A stretch of DNA of 64,000 nucleotides. It comes from Voacanga thouarsii. Lineage: Eukaryota; Streptophyta; Magnoliopsida; Gentianales; Apocynaceae. Below, in pieces: positions 47,995 through 59,239 of the stretch. Location of the stretch: the NCBI GenBank assembly GCA_026120185.1, contig JANUWF010001053.1, positions 1,352,501 through 1,416,500 of the forward strand, given 5' to 3'. The notes beneath the pieces are model-generated. The model saw only the letters and a program-made list of their open reading frames with translations. It searched no databases and was not told the DNA's origin. The first letter of the stretch is position 1; the number at the start of each line of letters is the position of its first letter. The translations under genes and the position numbers were made by a program.

Positions 47995-48930
47995 ATTTAC
48001 CAACTGACAAAATCGGTTGGTAATTAGCTAAATTCGGTTGGTAATCATGATTTACCAACCGATTACCAATCAAATGGCGTCGTATGCAAAAACCTTAGCT
48101 TGTAAATTTTTCAACCGAATTTTTTTTGAGTCGGTTGGTAATTACTAACCGCATTTCGGTTGGTACTGTAAAATCGTCCGTTGAAAATTTGGCATTAAGT
48201 TTGACATTTAAGTTGACTATTTCGGTTGGTAATTACCAATCGAAACTCGGTTGGTAATGTAAAATCTTCAATTGGAAATTTGGTATTAAGTTTGGCATTT
48301 GAGTTGACTATTTCAGTTGGTAATTACCAACAAACATTTATATTACCAATCGATTGTTGCAGTTGGTAATTATTAACCGAAAATGTAGTTTGTAAATTTA
48401 TAATTTTTGGTTGGTAAATTTGTATTGAATATAAGATTGTAATTTACTAATTTACCAACTGAGACATGTTTCTACCAACCGATATATGTGTAGATAATTA
48501 CCAACTGACTTTCAGTTGGTGTTTTTTTTTAGTTGGTAGTTTTATTTATTTACCAACTGACTTTTGGTTGGTAATTTTCCAACTATTTTAGTTATTTAAA
48601 ATCTGTTGGTAATTTTTTGTTGTTGGTAAATTACTAACCGAGTTATTCAATTGCTAATTCTTTTTTTCCGTTGGTAATTTTCTTTCTTTATCAACCAAAT
48701 ATTTAGTTGGTAATTTTTTAACTATTTTAGTAATTTAAAATATGTTGGTAATTTTTTGTTGCTAAATTACTAACTAAGTTGTTTGTTGGTAGATAGTTGG
48801 TTTAAAAATTACTAACTATTATTTAATATATTACCAACCGAATTATTTTCAATTACCAATTGAAATACCAACTGAATTCTATTCAATTACCAACTGATTT
48901 TTTAGTTGGTAATTTTTCTTTAATTTGACA
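47995..48930. repeat. CACTA subterminal repeat array, left
   Basis: About 930 bases are filled with degenerate units built from TTGGTAATTACCAACCGA in both orientations, for example CGGTTGGTAATCATG, TTACCAACCGATTACC and TCAGTTGGTAATT. Density is highest near the terminus and falls off inward. Confidence 0.85.
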
Positions 48931-49253
48931 GAATCCTAGTTCATCTGAACATATAACCAAACACCTGCATTTTACAAATTCATAAAATAATAAAGCCAAA
49001 ACACATCCACAAACCTAACATAAACATCATCAAATCCAACACAAACATCATCCTTCCACAAACATAAACATCATCCTTCCACAAATTCAAAGCAAATACA
49101 ATTCCCTCACAAAATACCACAAATCCTAACCAAACATCATCTTTAATTAAACATAAAAGATTATCATAATATGAAAATGAGATGAACTGCAGGTCCATGG
49201 TTTAACAACAGTGAAGGAATATTAATACAATTGAAAAACACAGCGAAAGATTA

Positions 49254-49400
49254 TTAATTTTCTGGTTGATTTGATCCACTTAGGTCCTTAACCTTCTGTG
49301 TTAGCAAAGAAACCTCCGTTGTCAACCGCTCATTTGTCTTCAACACTTCTTGAATCTATGTGTCAACAGCCTTTTGCACCAACATTTCTTGAATCTATGT
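49254..49400 (-). pseudogene. Tail of a CACTA second-ORF-like protein
   Basis: The minus-strand frame reads VQKAVDT, stop, IQEVLKTNERLTTEVSLL, TQKVKDLSGSNQPEN, stop at 49254-49256. A short C-terminal coiled coil after the PF03004 domain is usual for the second CACTA ORF, and the position beside the subterminal array fits its 3' end. The core domain itself is absent. An almost identical stretch (VDT-IQEV) repeats just upstream in the DNA. Confidence 0.45.
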
Positions 49401-49475
49401 GTCAGCCTTTTGTCTTCAATACTTCTTGAATCTATATGTCAACTTATTTGGAGTATCAAAATGACCAAAAAAAAA

Positions 49476-49665
49476 AAAAAAAATTGACAGAGTTTTCCCT
49501 ATATATTGGACGTTTCTAGGCACAAAGCCACCACAAAATCAACAACATTAAAAAAAAAAAAACATTAACTGTCACAACAATTATTCAATAGGGGTAATCA
49601 CCCATTACCTATGGGGAATGATCACCCATCACTCACGAGGAATGATAACCCATCACTCACAGAGA
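49476..49665. repeat. CACTA-associated dispersed repeat, third location
   Basis: TTGACAGAGTTTTCCCTAT, GGCACAAAGCCACC and the tandem GGAATGATYACCCATCACTCAC phrases match 14140-14345 and, in part, 11007-11360. This ties the Pack-CACTA-like element to the decayed CACTA region at the left of the window. Confidence 0.6.
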
Positions 49666-50204
49666 TCCATTCATATAAGTTAAAAAAAGAGAAAAAAAGA
49701 TACAGTGGGTATCCGACTAAAATAATATAGCTAACCATATAGTAAAGGAATTATTAAATTCCTTAACTCATTTCTATTCCATTTCATATCTGTAGAATGA
49801 GGGATGTTAGTCGAAGTCATAATTTCACACATTTTAATATTGACATATTAGTGAGTAGCAGTAATCTTTTCTTCTAATCGAGTATCAACAATCCTGAATG
49901 ATATGCAGAAGAGGGGAAAATCCTTATACAAACTGATTTAGGAACAAGAAATTCTTGGCTGTATGAGACAAACGTTATCATGACAAATGTGAAATGCAGA
50001 TTAAAGGAACCAAATACACATGTACAACCCATTTAATTTTGTTAGCAAACTGCAATTGCTATTAGACTTGGAGAGTTTTTCATAATCCACCACAGATTAG
50101 AAAAAGAGAAAATCTTTTAGAAACTAATATATCAATGAAATTCAACAGCCATTAACCACTAAGTGTGAATTCTCTCTGAAATACTTCGAACAAATTTACT
50201 AGTT

Positions 50205-51277
50205 CTATCCACTAAGTTTGCACATTTTCCAATTTCATTGCTTCTCAAACATCTAAAACAGTAAATCATTCATCAAACTCACAATTGTTAATTGAAAAAA
50301 CACGTAATGACACAAACTGTCAACAAGCAGATTGATGTAATTACCATCTTGAACCAATCTAAGGTTCCTGACAAGATCCCTCTTGATGAATCCATGTCAT
50401 TTCCCTAATGATGAATAAAAGAAAAAAATGGCATTACTAAACCAATAGTTATTTTGTAAAGCAAGGAATCACTGCTGCAGTTTACTAACCATTCTACCTA
50501 ATATACTATTATGATTCTACACTTCCTCATGTACATCACTAGTAAGCTGTCAAAACTTAGGCTAGTAAATATAAGCATCAGATTGAAACAATTGTTAAAC
50601 ATGAAATATAATCAAAACTCCCAAGCACCAAAGATCAAATGCAAGAATCAGATAACAGTATAAGGCCATTGTTGCAATTTGTTTTTCTTGATTACATCAG
50701 CACCAGCTGGTTTTTGCATTCTTATGCAATTTAATGTACGAAAAAATAAGCATAATACAACTTGAATTTACATCTTTATACTATAATGAAGAATAATTAG
50801 AGGGAAAGCCATAAAGTAGATGTAAGAAAAGGACTAGCAGATGATTTCCTATTCTAATCATAAAAAGAAGCTTAGAACCTTTTAAAAAATAATGCAGAAT
50901 TGCACAACTCAAGCACAAGATACAACATTTACCAAGGACAATAAATGGCAAAAATTTATCTTCCAATTGTGCACATCAGATTGCTAAAACTGATTCCAGT
51001 AGCAAAGAGTCATTGTTGCAATAGAAAACACACTCCTACTTTAAGATGAAGCATAGGCTATGATAACTTTTCCAAAAAGCAACTGGCAAACAAGACACTG
51101 CAGAGTAAATCATGGTCAATGAACTTTACTCTTTTCAAGAAGTTCACTCTTTCATGTAAGGTGTCAATGGCTCGGTCATTGTCCCACTCATCAGTATCAC
51201 CGATATATCGAGAGTTAGAGGCCCCAAGACCACCTCCTTCAACATCATCAAAAAGGGCAGTTCTAGAAGCTCTCTGA
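50205..51277 (-). pseudogene. Captured BET1-like Qc-SNARE gene fragment (four exons with introns)
   Basis: Minus-strand exons 51277-51130, 50546-50490, 50404-50345 and 50252 to about 50205 keep GT-AG borders. They read QRASRTALFDDVEGGGLGAS, then DNDRAIDTLHERVNFLKR; LTSDVHEEV, stop, NHNSILGRM; GNDMDSSRGILSGTLDWFKM; and MFEKQ, stop, NWKMCKLSG. This follows plant BET11/BET12 (AtBS14) in order: N-terminal RASRT-LFD, then the Qc-SNARE helix, then the FEKKSNRK-like linker. The family acts in ER-Golgi vesicle fusion. The transmembrane anchor and the first residues are missing and two stops lie in exons. It is an unspliced genomic capture by the CACTA element, not a working gene. Confidence 0.75.
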
Positions 51278-53154
51278 CTGTGAACATATAGGAGTGATTT
51301 AAGAACAGAAAGCAACAGAAATCTGGACTTACTAATTCTAATAAAATATTAGGCAAGAAACTAGTTAATGATGCAGCTAAAAGCAAATTCTCAACCATAA
51401 CCAAGCACGTAAAAACATTATCAAGGTTAGAAGAAACCAAAGAAATAGGTGTATGTGGCTTCTTGTGTCTTATAATTCACCACAACTAAGTGTAAGACAG
51501 TTTCTTAGATATAAAACTATACAGGGTGTAAGAAATGTACCCTTGATAGAAAACATTCAATTGGCAGACAAGCATACAATGCAACATGTAAATAACTATC
51601 TATGTGGATGTGTACACGCATATGCATGAATGTGAGCATAAGAAAGAGAGAGAAATGTATTGCCTGTTTTAACAATGTTGGAATTTGAAATTCTGCTTCA
51701 ATGAAGTAGAAGACCTCTGTTCTCAAATATTCTACCAGGTAAACTTCAAGAGCCATTAATTTATCCCCTTGAAGCCACCCAAAGAACCTAAATTAATTGT
51801 AATTCTAACATCATGTGTTAAACAACAATTATCAACCAGAGTTATCAATCCTATGCAAGTTTGGAACAAAACTCCAATGCTGATAATAATTGAAATTCTG
51901 ACAAGGGCTGAAAATAAATATTTGAAGCTCCAATCTTAAGAAGATTAAAATTTGAATTGGAACTATGAAAAGAGGTAAAAATAGCATAAAATAGTGCTTA
52001 AAGAAAGTTGAGTATATTTTTTGCAGACTCCACACAGATATCATCGATATTGCTGCAATAGCAAGTTCCATGCAGTAAAAGTTAAATAAATAAACAAAAT
52101 CTTATTTTGGTATAAATTACAGAGGCCATCTTTAAATATTTCTAGGTAATTTGCCCAACTCTGACCCACCAGAAACTCCAAAGAAGTAAAGGGTCAACTG
52201 ATGCAGATTTATTGAATCAAAATCAAGCACATCTTTTGAAAACCTATACTTCAAATTAAGAAAAATGGATCATAAGAGGCTCATCCTCTCTTTCATCTAT
52301 TTGCTTGCCTTTTCTAATCTTTACTTTCAGTTTCAGTTTTATCGGATGATGTGCTTCATTTAATTAATCCTCTATTTTAAAGCTTCACTAACATCAGTTA
52401 GTGTTGTGCATAAGAAAGCATCTCGAATGGACAACTACTACACTATGCTATGCTCACTGAACTATGTTTATTCAAAAGACAATTAAGGCTAATTTGCCAA
52501 AAATGTCCACAAATGTCAAGAAAGATGAGAATTCTTAAAATCACAATGGCGATAAGAGTCGGTCTTCAGCATTTTCTGCAACTCTTTTCTATTCATTATC
52601 ACCCTTGAGAACTGGTTTCCTTCTGCATAGCCTAAAATTCTTATCTACAGTTTCTCATCATTAAAGGATGTCTAATGAGCCAAGAATGAGTTCATAACTG
52701 CTCAAACTTGCCTTCACCACACAAATTCTACATGCTTAGTCTCTTTCTTCTACTAATAGTTTACAAGTTAAGGCTCACTCTGTTTCTATCAAATGGTGCA
52801 AATCTTTTGAAAACCCTATCAAATGGTGCTTTCAGTAGATGCTGTGTTATAATCCATTTACTTTGGTTCATGAAACAGCAGTTAGATTAGACATTGTTTT
52901 GAGGCATAATCATTAAGACAATGCACAAATTTATATAGGCTTTTCAGAAGATTTGCTTGTGAATTTGAGTGGGATCAGTGGGTTAGATTTATCACCATAT
53001 TTGGTACTTTACCATAATATGCAGAATTTAATACGTATTGTCTTCATAAAGTAAAGCTTTTTTTTTTTTTTGTTAATTTCTATCTAAGATGAGCCATGAA
53101 TCCTTAGGTCAAATGTGCATCACTAGACATTAGCTATAAGGAGTTTAAGAAAGA

Positions 53155-53232
53155 AAACCCCATTGCAGAGACCTTTCCTGTGTACTGATTGCATACATTC
53201 TCATGCTCATTATCACCTTCCGCCAACTTCTT
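53155..53232 (-). other. Exon-like segment of unknown origin
   Basis: After TTTAAAG on the minus strand the frame reads GLKKLAEGDNEHENVCNQYT, then GKVSAMGF. It has the look of an exon lying between the two captured gene fragments, but it matches neither BET1-like SNAREs nor the O-GlcNAc transferase TPR region. I do not recognise it. Confidence 0.25.
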
Positions 53233-53809
53233 GAGCCCTTTAAAGAAAGGGGGAAAAAAAGAAAGAAAGAAAGAAAAGGGATGAGCAATTAGGGAAGGAA
53301 TTAGAAATTTACAGTTGAAAGATAAGTGAGCTCCAGCTTAAGTGGAAATAATTTTAATTTCTGACTATTTATTTTACACAGATCTCAATCTTTAAAAGCT
53401 TAGTGAGGTATGGATAATGAATTGTTAACATAAAAAATTTGCACCAATAAACTACACAAGAAGAAGAAATAACCATACAGAAAAGTACAAGACAAATAAG
53501 TGGAATGCCATATGCTAACAATATAAGCAAAGCATGATAAACAAAATCAACCATTCATCAATAATACCCCCATTTCCAACATCCATTATAGAAATAAACC
53601 ACATAGTACATAGAACATGTTAGGTACATAGCTGTGTTTGGCCAGTCAGCTTAGCCAAATCTTTTTTGTTGCCCAAACATGGATAGGTAATAACGAGACT
53701 AAAATTGCATTAACATTTCAAGCCAATCCTAATCTTCCCATACTCTAAGTTAAACCATAAACAGCTACAGTAATAACAAATAAAACTTGTCATTCCAATG
53801 AAGGTTTAC

Positions 53810-54066
53810 CTTTTGTTTGTATATTATTGCTAAATTATTAAAAGGAGCAGACAGACCACTGGTCACAGCTAATATCTCCTTATAACATTGTGCAGCAACA
53901 TTGGTCATGTTCCTGCATAATTGCAAAATAAAAAATAAAGAAATTAGATAATAGTACATTGTGATAGGAACCAAAGCAGAAGGCTAAATGGATCAATCAA
54001 CACCCATGATTATAGAATTGAGACAAAAATATTTTCTATGAAAGCTTACCATTCCAATGACTCCAT
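53810..54066 (-). pseudogene. Captured exon of a SECRET AGENT-type O-GlcNAc transferase (TPR region)
   Basis: The minus-strand exon 53912-53810 reads NMTNVAAQCYKEILAVTSGL, then SAPFNNLAIIYKQK. Plant SECRET AGENT and animal OGT share an EWNM, then TTGLSAPFNNLAIIYKQQG stretch in the TPR superhelix that positions substrates for Ser/Thr O-GlcNAc transfer. The upstream exon ends at 54050 with MESLEW; joining TG to the first G of the next exon gives EWNM in frame, exactly as in the family. Upstream of MESLEW the frame runs into alanine- and proline-rich sequence from the G-rich island, not TPR sequence. The following TPR exons and the catalytic domain are absent. It can at most encode a chimeric peptide. 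Confidence 0.75.
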
Positions 54067-54084
54067 AGAAGCAGCTGCTGCCAG

Positions 54085-54370
54085 AGCACGTGTGGCGGGA
54101 GGGGGTGAGGCAGGAGGGGTTCGCGGGGGGAGGGGGTGAGGCGGGAGGGGGCATGGGCTGGGGGAAGGGGGTGGTGGGGATCGGCAGAAGGGGGAGGGTT
54201 GAGGCGGGAGGGGGACAGGGAGAAGGGGTCGCGGGGTGGGGGTGCCGGGTGAGGAGATCGGGACGAGGGGACGGAGACGGACGGGGGGCTCGCGGGGAGG
54301 CCGGTGGGGGCCGGCAAGTGGGTGGCTGCGGGTGGGAGGAAGGCTGTAGGTGGCTGCGGGTTGGAGAAGA
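54085..54370. other. G-rich, strand-asymmetric island
   Basis: About 285 bases are almost all G/A on the plus strand with many GGGGG and GGGAGGGGG runs, in a setting that is otherwise over 60 percent AT. All frames stay open here, so the long proline/serine-rich frames on the minus strand and glycine-rich frames on the plus strand are composition effects. It lies directly upstream of the captured O-GlcNAc transferase exon, where a promoter or 5' exon would sit. Confidence 0.8.
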
Positions 54371-54433
54371 AAAAGGAGAGTGAAATAAATTATGCAAATA
54401 AAAAGTTAAATTTAAAATAGTGAAAGCAATGAA

Positions 54434-54435
<2 letters not shown>

Positions 54436-54482
<47 letters not shown>

Positions 54483-54634
54483 CAAACATATACACATAGA
54501 CATATATACACACTCATTTATATATACAATCATAATCATAAATATACATGAACAAACACACACACACACACACACACATATATATTTTTATTTATATATA
54601 GAGAGACACACACACCATACATATTGAAGTACAT

Positions 54635-54681
<47 letters not shown>

Positions 54682-54775
54682 CACACACATATTATATTTA
54701 TTTATTTATTTATTCATATATATATATATATACACCCACACACACACACACACATAAACTCACACACACATAATT
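54436..54775. repeat. (TA)n and (CA)n compound microsatellite
   Basis: A TA run at 54436-54479 is followed by alternating CA and TA runs up to about 54771. Open frames across it are simple-sequence artefacts. Confidence 0.9.
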
Positions 54776-54779
54776 AATG

Positions 54780-56522
54780 AAATTTTTAGTTAATTACACT
54801 GATATTTCCAATGGCTTTTGTTGTCAAAAAAAGAAAAAATATATATCATATCTGCCACGAAATTGCTATGGAATTAGTGGCAATTTGCGATTCCGTAGAT
54901 TTGCCACGGAATACACAACAAAAATTTAGCCATTTCTTTTTATCACTACTTTGTGTAACATACTCTTTTGTGTATTTTTTTTTTTTTTTTGGTGATATTT
55001 GCAAGATAAGGGTAATTAATTACTTCTATTCATGTTTACCTAGTGATTTGCAAAACAAAATAGTCCAAATCCTAGATCATGTCCTTCAAAAAAAATTAGG
55101 AAAAAAAGAACATTTAGACTATATTTAGATTTAGATCTAAAATTTAAATAGATAAATTTAAAATTTGTAATAAAACAAGTAATTACTCTAAATATTCACA
55201 ATTTAGTTAATTATTATTGTTAATTAATTGTTGTTGACGAAGGGACGGGTTTAAGCAAGGAGAGAGTGAGAAGAGAGGAATGTTGTTGGTATTGGGGGCA
55301 TGAGGGAATGATTGAGTGAAAACTTGTGGTCCTAAGGATTTTTTTTGTTGAAAACTTTAGGGACTTAAATATAATTATCTAAATAAACTAAGTTAAAATA
55401 ATATAAAGATTGAAATAATTATTTAAAAAGTTTGTTTATTTATTTTTACACTTGGCTTGTTATTTTTCAGAAGATATTTAAAATAGGTTGAGCTTATAAA
55501 AATTTATGGTCGTAAGGGTTTCTTTTTTAGAAACTTTAGGGACTTAAATATAATTATTCAAATAAACTAAGTTAAAAAATATAGGAATTCAAGTAATGAC
55601 TAAATTAACTAACATATGACCTTAAGTCTCAATATACATTCACATATAACTTGAAAAATTATAAATTTTATCTATAACAATTATAATTTATATATGTGCA
55701 TGTATACAGAAAGACAAAATGTGATATAGTAATTAAAAGTATAGGATAAAAATAGTAACTTTACTAAGTATTTTTACTTTTTGTACTAAAAACTTTTTAT
55801 TTTTATAATATTTGTTGTATATGATATAAATTTAAAAGTTTATCTATTTGAATATAAAATAAAAGAATCAAATTTACGACTATATTGACAATTTATATGC
55901 ATTAATAAAGATAATTCTTATTTAATTTTGTATGATTTACAGTAATTACTATTTATATATGTGCATGTATATAGAAAAATATAAATATGATGGAAACGCA
56001 TCCTACACATATACATGACGCCTACGTATTTATATTGTCATATAAATAAAAGTAATAACTTTTACATTATGATAAAAAGAATAACAATTATATCTATTAA
56101 TAAAATTATATGTACAAATATAATATAATTTTTTTATTGTTAAATTTAAAACACCTAATTGATAAATTATTTAATGTCTATTTAGTTATGAATATTTACA
56201 TAATTGAAAAAATATGAATTCAGTCTTCTAAATGCAAAAGTATTTATTATATTAAAAAGATTTATAACTAAGAAATTTGTTGTATAACTAAAGGCATGAA
56301 AAAATTGCTTACTTTTATTATTACTTCAAAAATAAAATTTATATCATTTAGGAATATATGTACAGAATAATTATATACTATGATAAATAGAAGTGATAAA
56401 AAATTTTACTTTATTTATTTATATAAATCAAAATTTACAAGTTTTAAAAGTGTATTTCATATAATTGTAATATTTTACAAGAAGTAAATAAATATAATAC
56501 GTGTTGCTAATTTGAACAAACA
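54780..56522. other. AT-rich CACTA interior, no gene seen
   Basis: Very AT-rich DNA with no motif-bearing frame. A phrase around AACTTTAGGGACTTAAATATAATTATC is present twice (about 55351 and 55530), each followed by AAATAAACTAAGTTAAA, so a short tandem duplication is included. Confidence 0.5.
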
Positions 56523-56523
56523 A

Positions 56524-56591
56524 TGACATAGTACAGTGGTTGGAACACTACGCCTCCATAATGGAGACGCAGGTTCGACTCCTGGTGTCCG
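56524..56591 (+). other. tRNA-derived sequence with pol III boxes A and B
   Basis: TAGTACAGTGGTTGG at 56529 fits box A and GGTTCGACTCC at 56572-56582 fits box B, at tRNA-like spacing. Between them CTCCATAATGGAG can form an anticodon-like stem, and GCAGGTTCGACTCCTG a T-arm. The 3' GGTGTCC has no complementary 5' acceptor strand (AATGACA), so it is not a functional tRNA. A SINE head or decayed tRNA is likelier. It stands directly before the right subterminal array of the CACTA element. Confidence 0.55.
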
Positions 56592-56604
56592 CAAGAAGGC
56601 TGGA

Positions 56605-57470
56605 TTTTCCAGCGCATTAATCAATTACCAACTGAATATAGTAATGTGGTGTAAAACATTTCGGTTAGTAGTCGGTCGGTTAAATTTTTAAATTAAAACA
56701 TTAATCAATTACCAACTGAATATAGTACCAACTGATACATTTTGGTTAGTAATCGATCGATAAAATTTTTAAATTAAATTATCAACAAAAATACTAACAG
56801 ATTACCAACTGAATATATTACCAACCGATACATTTTGGTTAATAATCGGTTGGTAAACTTTTAAAATTAACATTCCAATTGATTACCAACTGAATATGTT
56901 ACTAATGGATACAATTCGGTTAGTAATCGGTTGGTAAAAATTTTAAATTAAAATACCAACCGATTACCAACTGATTACTAACTGAATATATTACCAACCG
57001 ATATATTTCGGTTAGTAATAGATCGGTAAAATTTTTAAATTAAAATATCAACTGATTACCAATTGAATATATTACCAACCGATTATTATCAGTTGGTAAT
57101 TGGTTGGTAAATATTTTCCTGCCAAATTACCAACTGATTACCATCTGAATATATTTTCAACCGATATATTTCGGTTGGTAACCAGTTGGTAAAATTTTTT
57201 CTATTAAATTACCAACCGATTACCAACTGATAAAGTACCGACCGAGTGTTATCAGTTGGTATTCGGTTGGTATATATTTTCCCACCAAATTATCAACCGA
57301 TTACCAACTGATTACCAACTAACTATTTACCAATCGATTATGTTTGTTGGTAAGTGGTTGGAAAATTTTTAAATTTTCTCAATTTTCATTTCGGTTGGTA
57401 ATCGGTCGGTAATCGGTTGGTAATTACCGACCGACATGGTCAGTTGGTAATAGTTAGTTGGTATATTGTA
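56605..57470. repeat. CACTA subterminal repeat array, right
   Basis: Units such as ACCAACTGAATATA, TTACCAACCGATACATTT and CGGTTAGTAATCGGTTGG recur with a period of roughly 80-115 bases, in both orientations, right up to the terminal repeat. The consensus mirrors the left array at 47995-48930. Confidence 0.85.
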
Positions 57471-57484
57471 TTTTTCTAGTAGTG
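57471..57484 (-). repeat. CACTA terminal inverted repeat, right
   Basis: The reverse complement is CACTACTAGAAAAA, identical to the left end. GTT follows at 57485-57487 as target duplication. Confidence 0.9.
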
Positions 57485-57794
57485 GTTAATTGTTCAGGGT
57501 TGTAAGCACAGGTTGAATAATTAACAGTTGACCTGGTTTGAATTAGTAAAATGCTTGATAATTAATCTATTCTATTCAAGTTATTTAATTAATTTAGTTA
57601 TTAGGTTTTGGTAGGCCCAGAAATAATTAAGTTAATTAAAAGGCTTAATCTAAATTGAATGGACCATAGGCCCATTGGTTAAGTCTTGGTTCGTTCAAGG
57701 CTTAACTGGATACGGACTGTAAAGACTAGGCTATTTTTTTCTGTTTGAGTTCTAATTTTGAATCCCTGAGGATAGTGAGAAGATATCGGGTGAT

Positions 57795-59239
57795 TGTTAG
57801 AATTCGTGGACTCCTAAATGCGAAAAACATCCACGAATCCCTCCCGAGGACCCAAGTAAACGATTAAGAAGATCTAAGGTTTAAGAATTACCTCTGGTTG
57901 CTGTAATCGAAATCCTTCGATTCTGGTTGCGCTGTTGTACGTTCAACCCGAACAATCACCAGATGCTGCAGTATGCGAACGTCCTCTATCGGATACACAC
58001 CGCAAACTCACTCAATACCCGGGGAGTGCTAGCGCCTAGGGTTTGAGAGGTTTTTTTCCTTTTCTGGTAGAGAATGGCACGAATGTTCTCAACCGAAAAA
58101 TTGGACTATTGAAAAGACGGCTAGGGTTTTCTTAAAAACCCCCGAACCTCTTAGAGTCCAACCCTAATAATATCTTATCGTATTTTAATTTAAATTCAAA
58201 TTAAATTAAAACTGATATGATAAGATTCTGCTATTATCTCGGTAATTTAACTAATTAATTTATCGAGTCAGATTCTTATAATCTGGACATCATCTAGATA
58301 TATCGAACCTGATCACCAGAAAAATAACCTAAAAGTTCGCTTATTGTGTGACCCTATAGGTTCATTTAACACTGACAGTGTGCCTAAATCATATTTAAAT
58401 GGCCCACAAGTTATAAGCGGTTTCTAGCAAAACATTATAACTATCCAGATTAAATGAAGATCGGTGATCTCTTTGAACCAAACCATAATTTTATATTTAG
58501 TCCTTTTGTCACACAATATGCAGATTAAGCATAAGGCACGGAGCATGTCATCCTTATTAAGCTTAATCAATTATTTCTTGATTTCATAGTAGACTGTTCA
58601 AACAAATGATATCAATATCTTAGATTGATATATTTGAGCACGGCCATGCATTTTTAACAGTCTAACTTATCAAGGGGCCCATGGATATCTCTCCCATAAC
58701 TGAGAGGGACAAATTCCTTCACAATCAATCATATTCCTCTCTTTGACTTATTCTATATCCAATAGTAGTCTAATTTATTATCTGGTTAAAGACAACTTTA
58801 GACAATGTCAAAATATAGAATTTATCAAGTAGGAAACTATGATGAATTTAGGTTGAAGGACTTTCAATATTATTATGGCTAGAAAGTACTTATGACATAT
58901 TCCATGAAGTACTCTCACAGTGGGTCATGTCCAATACAATGTTCTCTAACATTTATTTATGTCTTGACTCGATATCACAAATATCCATGGCCAGTAAAAC
59001 ATAGCCATCAAGTCACAAACATACTAATCTTAATTTATTATTATTCCAATAATAATAATTGACCAGGGACAGTTTTAGAATAGTCATTGTATTCATTGTA
59101 GGGTTTTACTATCAAGTCATGTACTTGATTACCAACAAAACAAAACTCACTATTCATGGAAAGGAAAGCCTCATATTATTATATAAAATATAATGACAAT
59201 AGTATAAGTACAAATTGACTCTAGGGCATATCCCCAACA
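57795..59239 (-). mobile_element. Solo Ty1/copia LTR with 5-base target duplication
   Basis: On the minus strand it starts TGTTGGGGATATGCCCTAG at 59239 and ends ATTCTAACA at 57795, 1445 bases, with proper TG...CA ends. GTGAT flanks both sides (57790-57794 and 59240-59244). There is no internal region or second LTR, so it arose by recombination between LTRs. It belongs to a different copia family from the LTR it sits in. Confidence 0.9.

Larger units (their letters stand above)
47977..57484. mobile_element. Complete non-autonomous CACTA element carrying host-gene fragments (Pack-CACTA-like)
   Basis: Left end CACTACTAGAAAAA at 47977-47990 and right end TTTTTCTAGTAGTG at 57471-57484 are perfect 14-base inverted repeats. 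GTT flanks both sides (47974-47976 and 57485-57487) as the 3-base target duplication. Each end carries an array of ACCAACCGATTACCAACTGA-like units. No TNP2 motif was found inside; only the tail of a second-ORF-like protein is near the left end. The rest holds exons of a BET1-like SNARE and of a SECRET AGENT-type O-GlcNAc transferase on the minus strand, a G-rich island, dinucleotide repeats and a tRNA-derived unit. It would need a transposase from another CACTA copy. It sits in a copia LTR. Confidence 0.9.

Noticed and set aside
53993..54517. Long proline/serine-rich frames on the minus strand and a glycine-rich frame on the plus strand
   Set aside because: All are produced by the G-rich island, where stop codons are nearly impossible. 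The same bases are open in several frames and composition is not protein-like. Only the short MESLEW end has family support.
54390..54575. Tyr/Ile and Cys/Val repeat frames
   Set aside because: They are translations of (TA)n and (CA)n microsatellites.
56524..56591. Functional tRNA gene
   Set aside because: Box A, box B and T-arm are present but the acceptor stem cannot pair and the anticodon loop lacks the usual T33, so I call it tRNA-derived only.
56605..57470. CRISPR-like repeat array
   Set aside because: The units are degenerate, occur in both orientations, abut a CACTA terminus and lie in a plant genome. They are transposon subterminal repeats.
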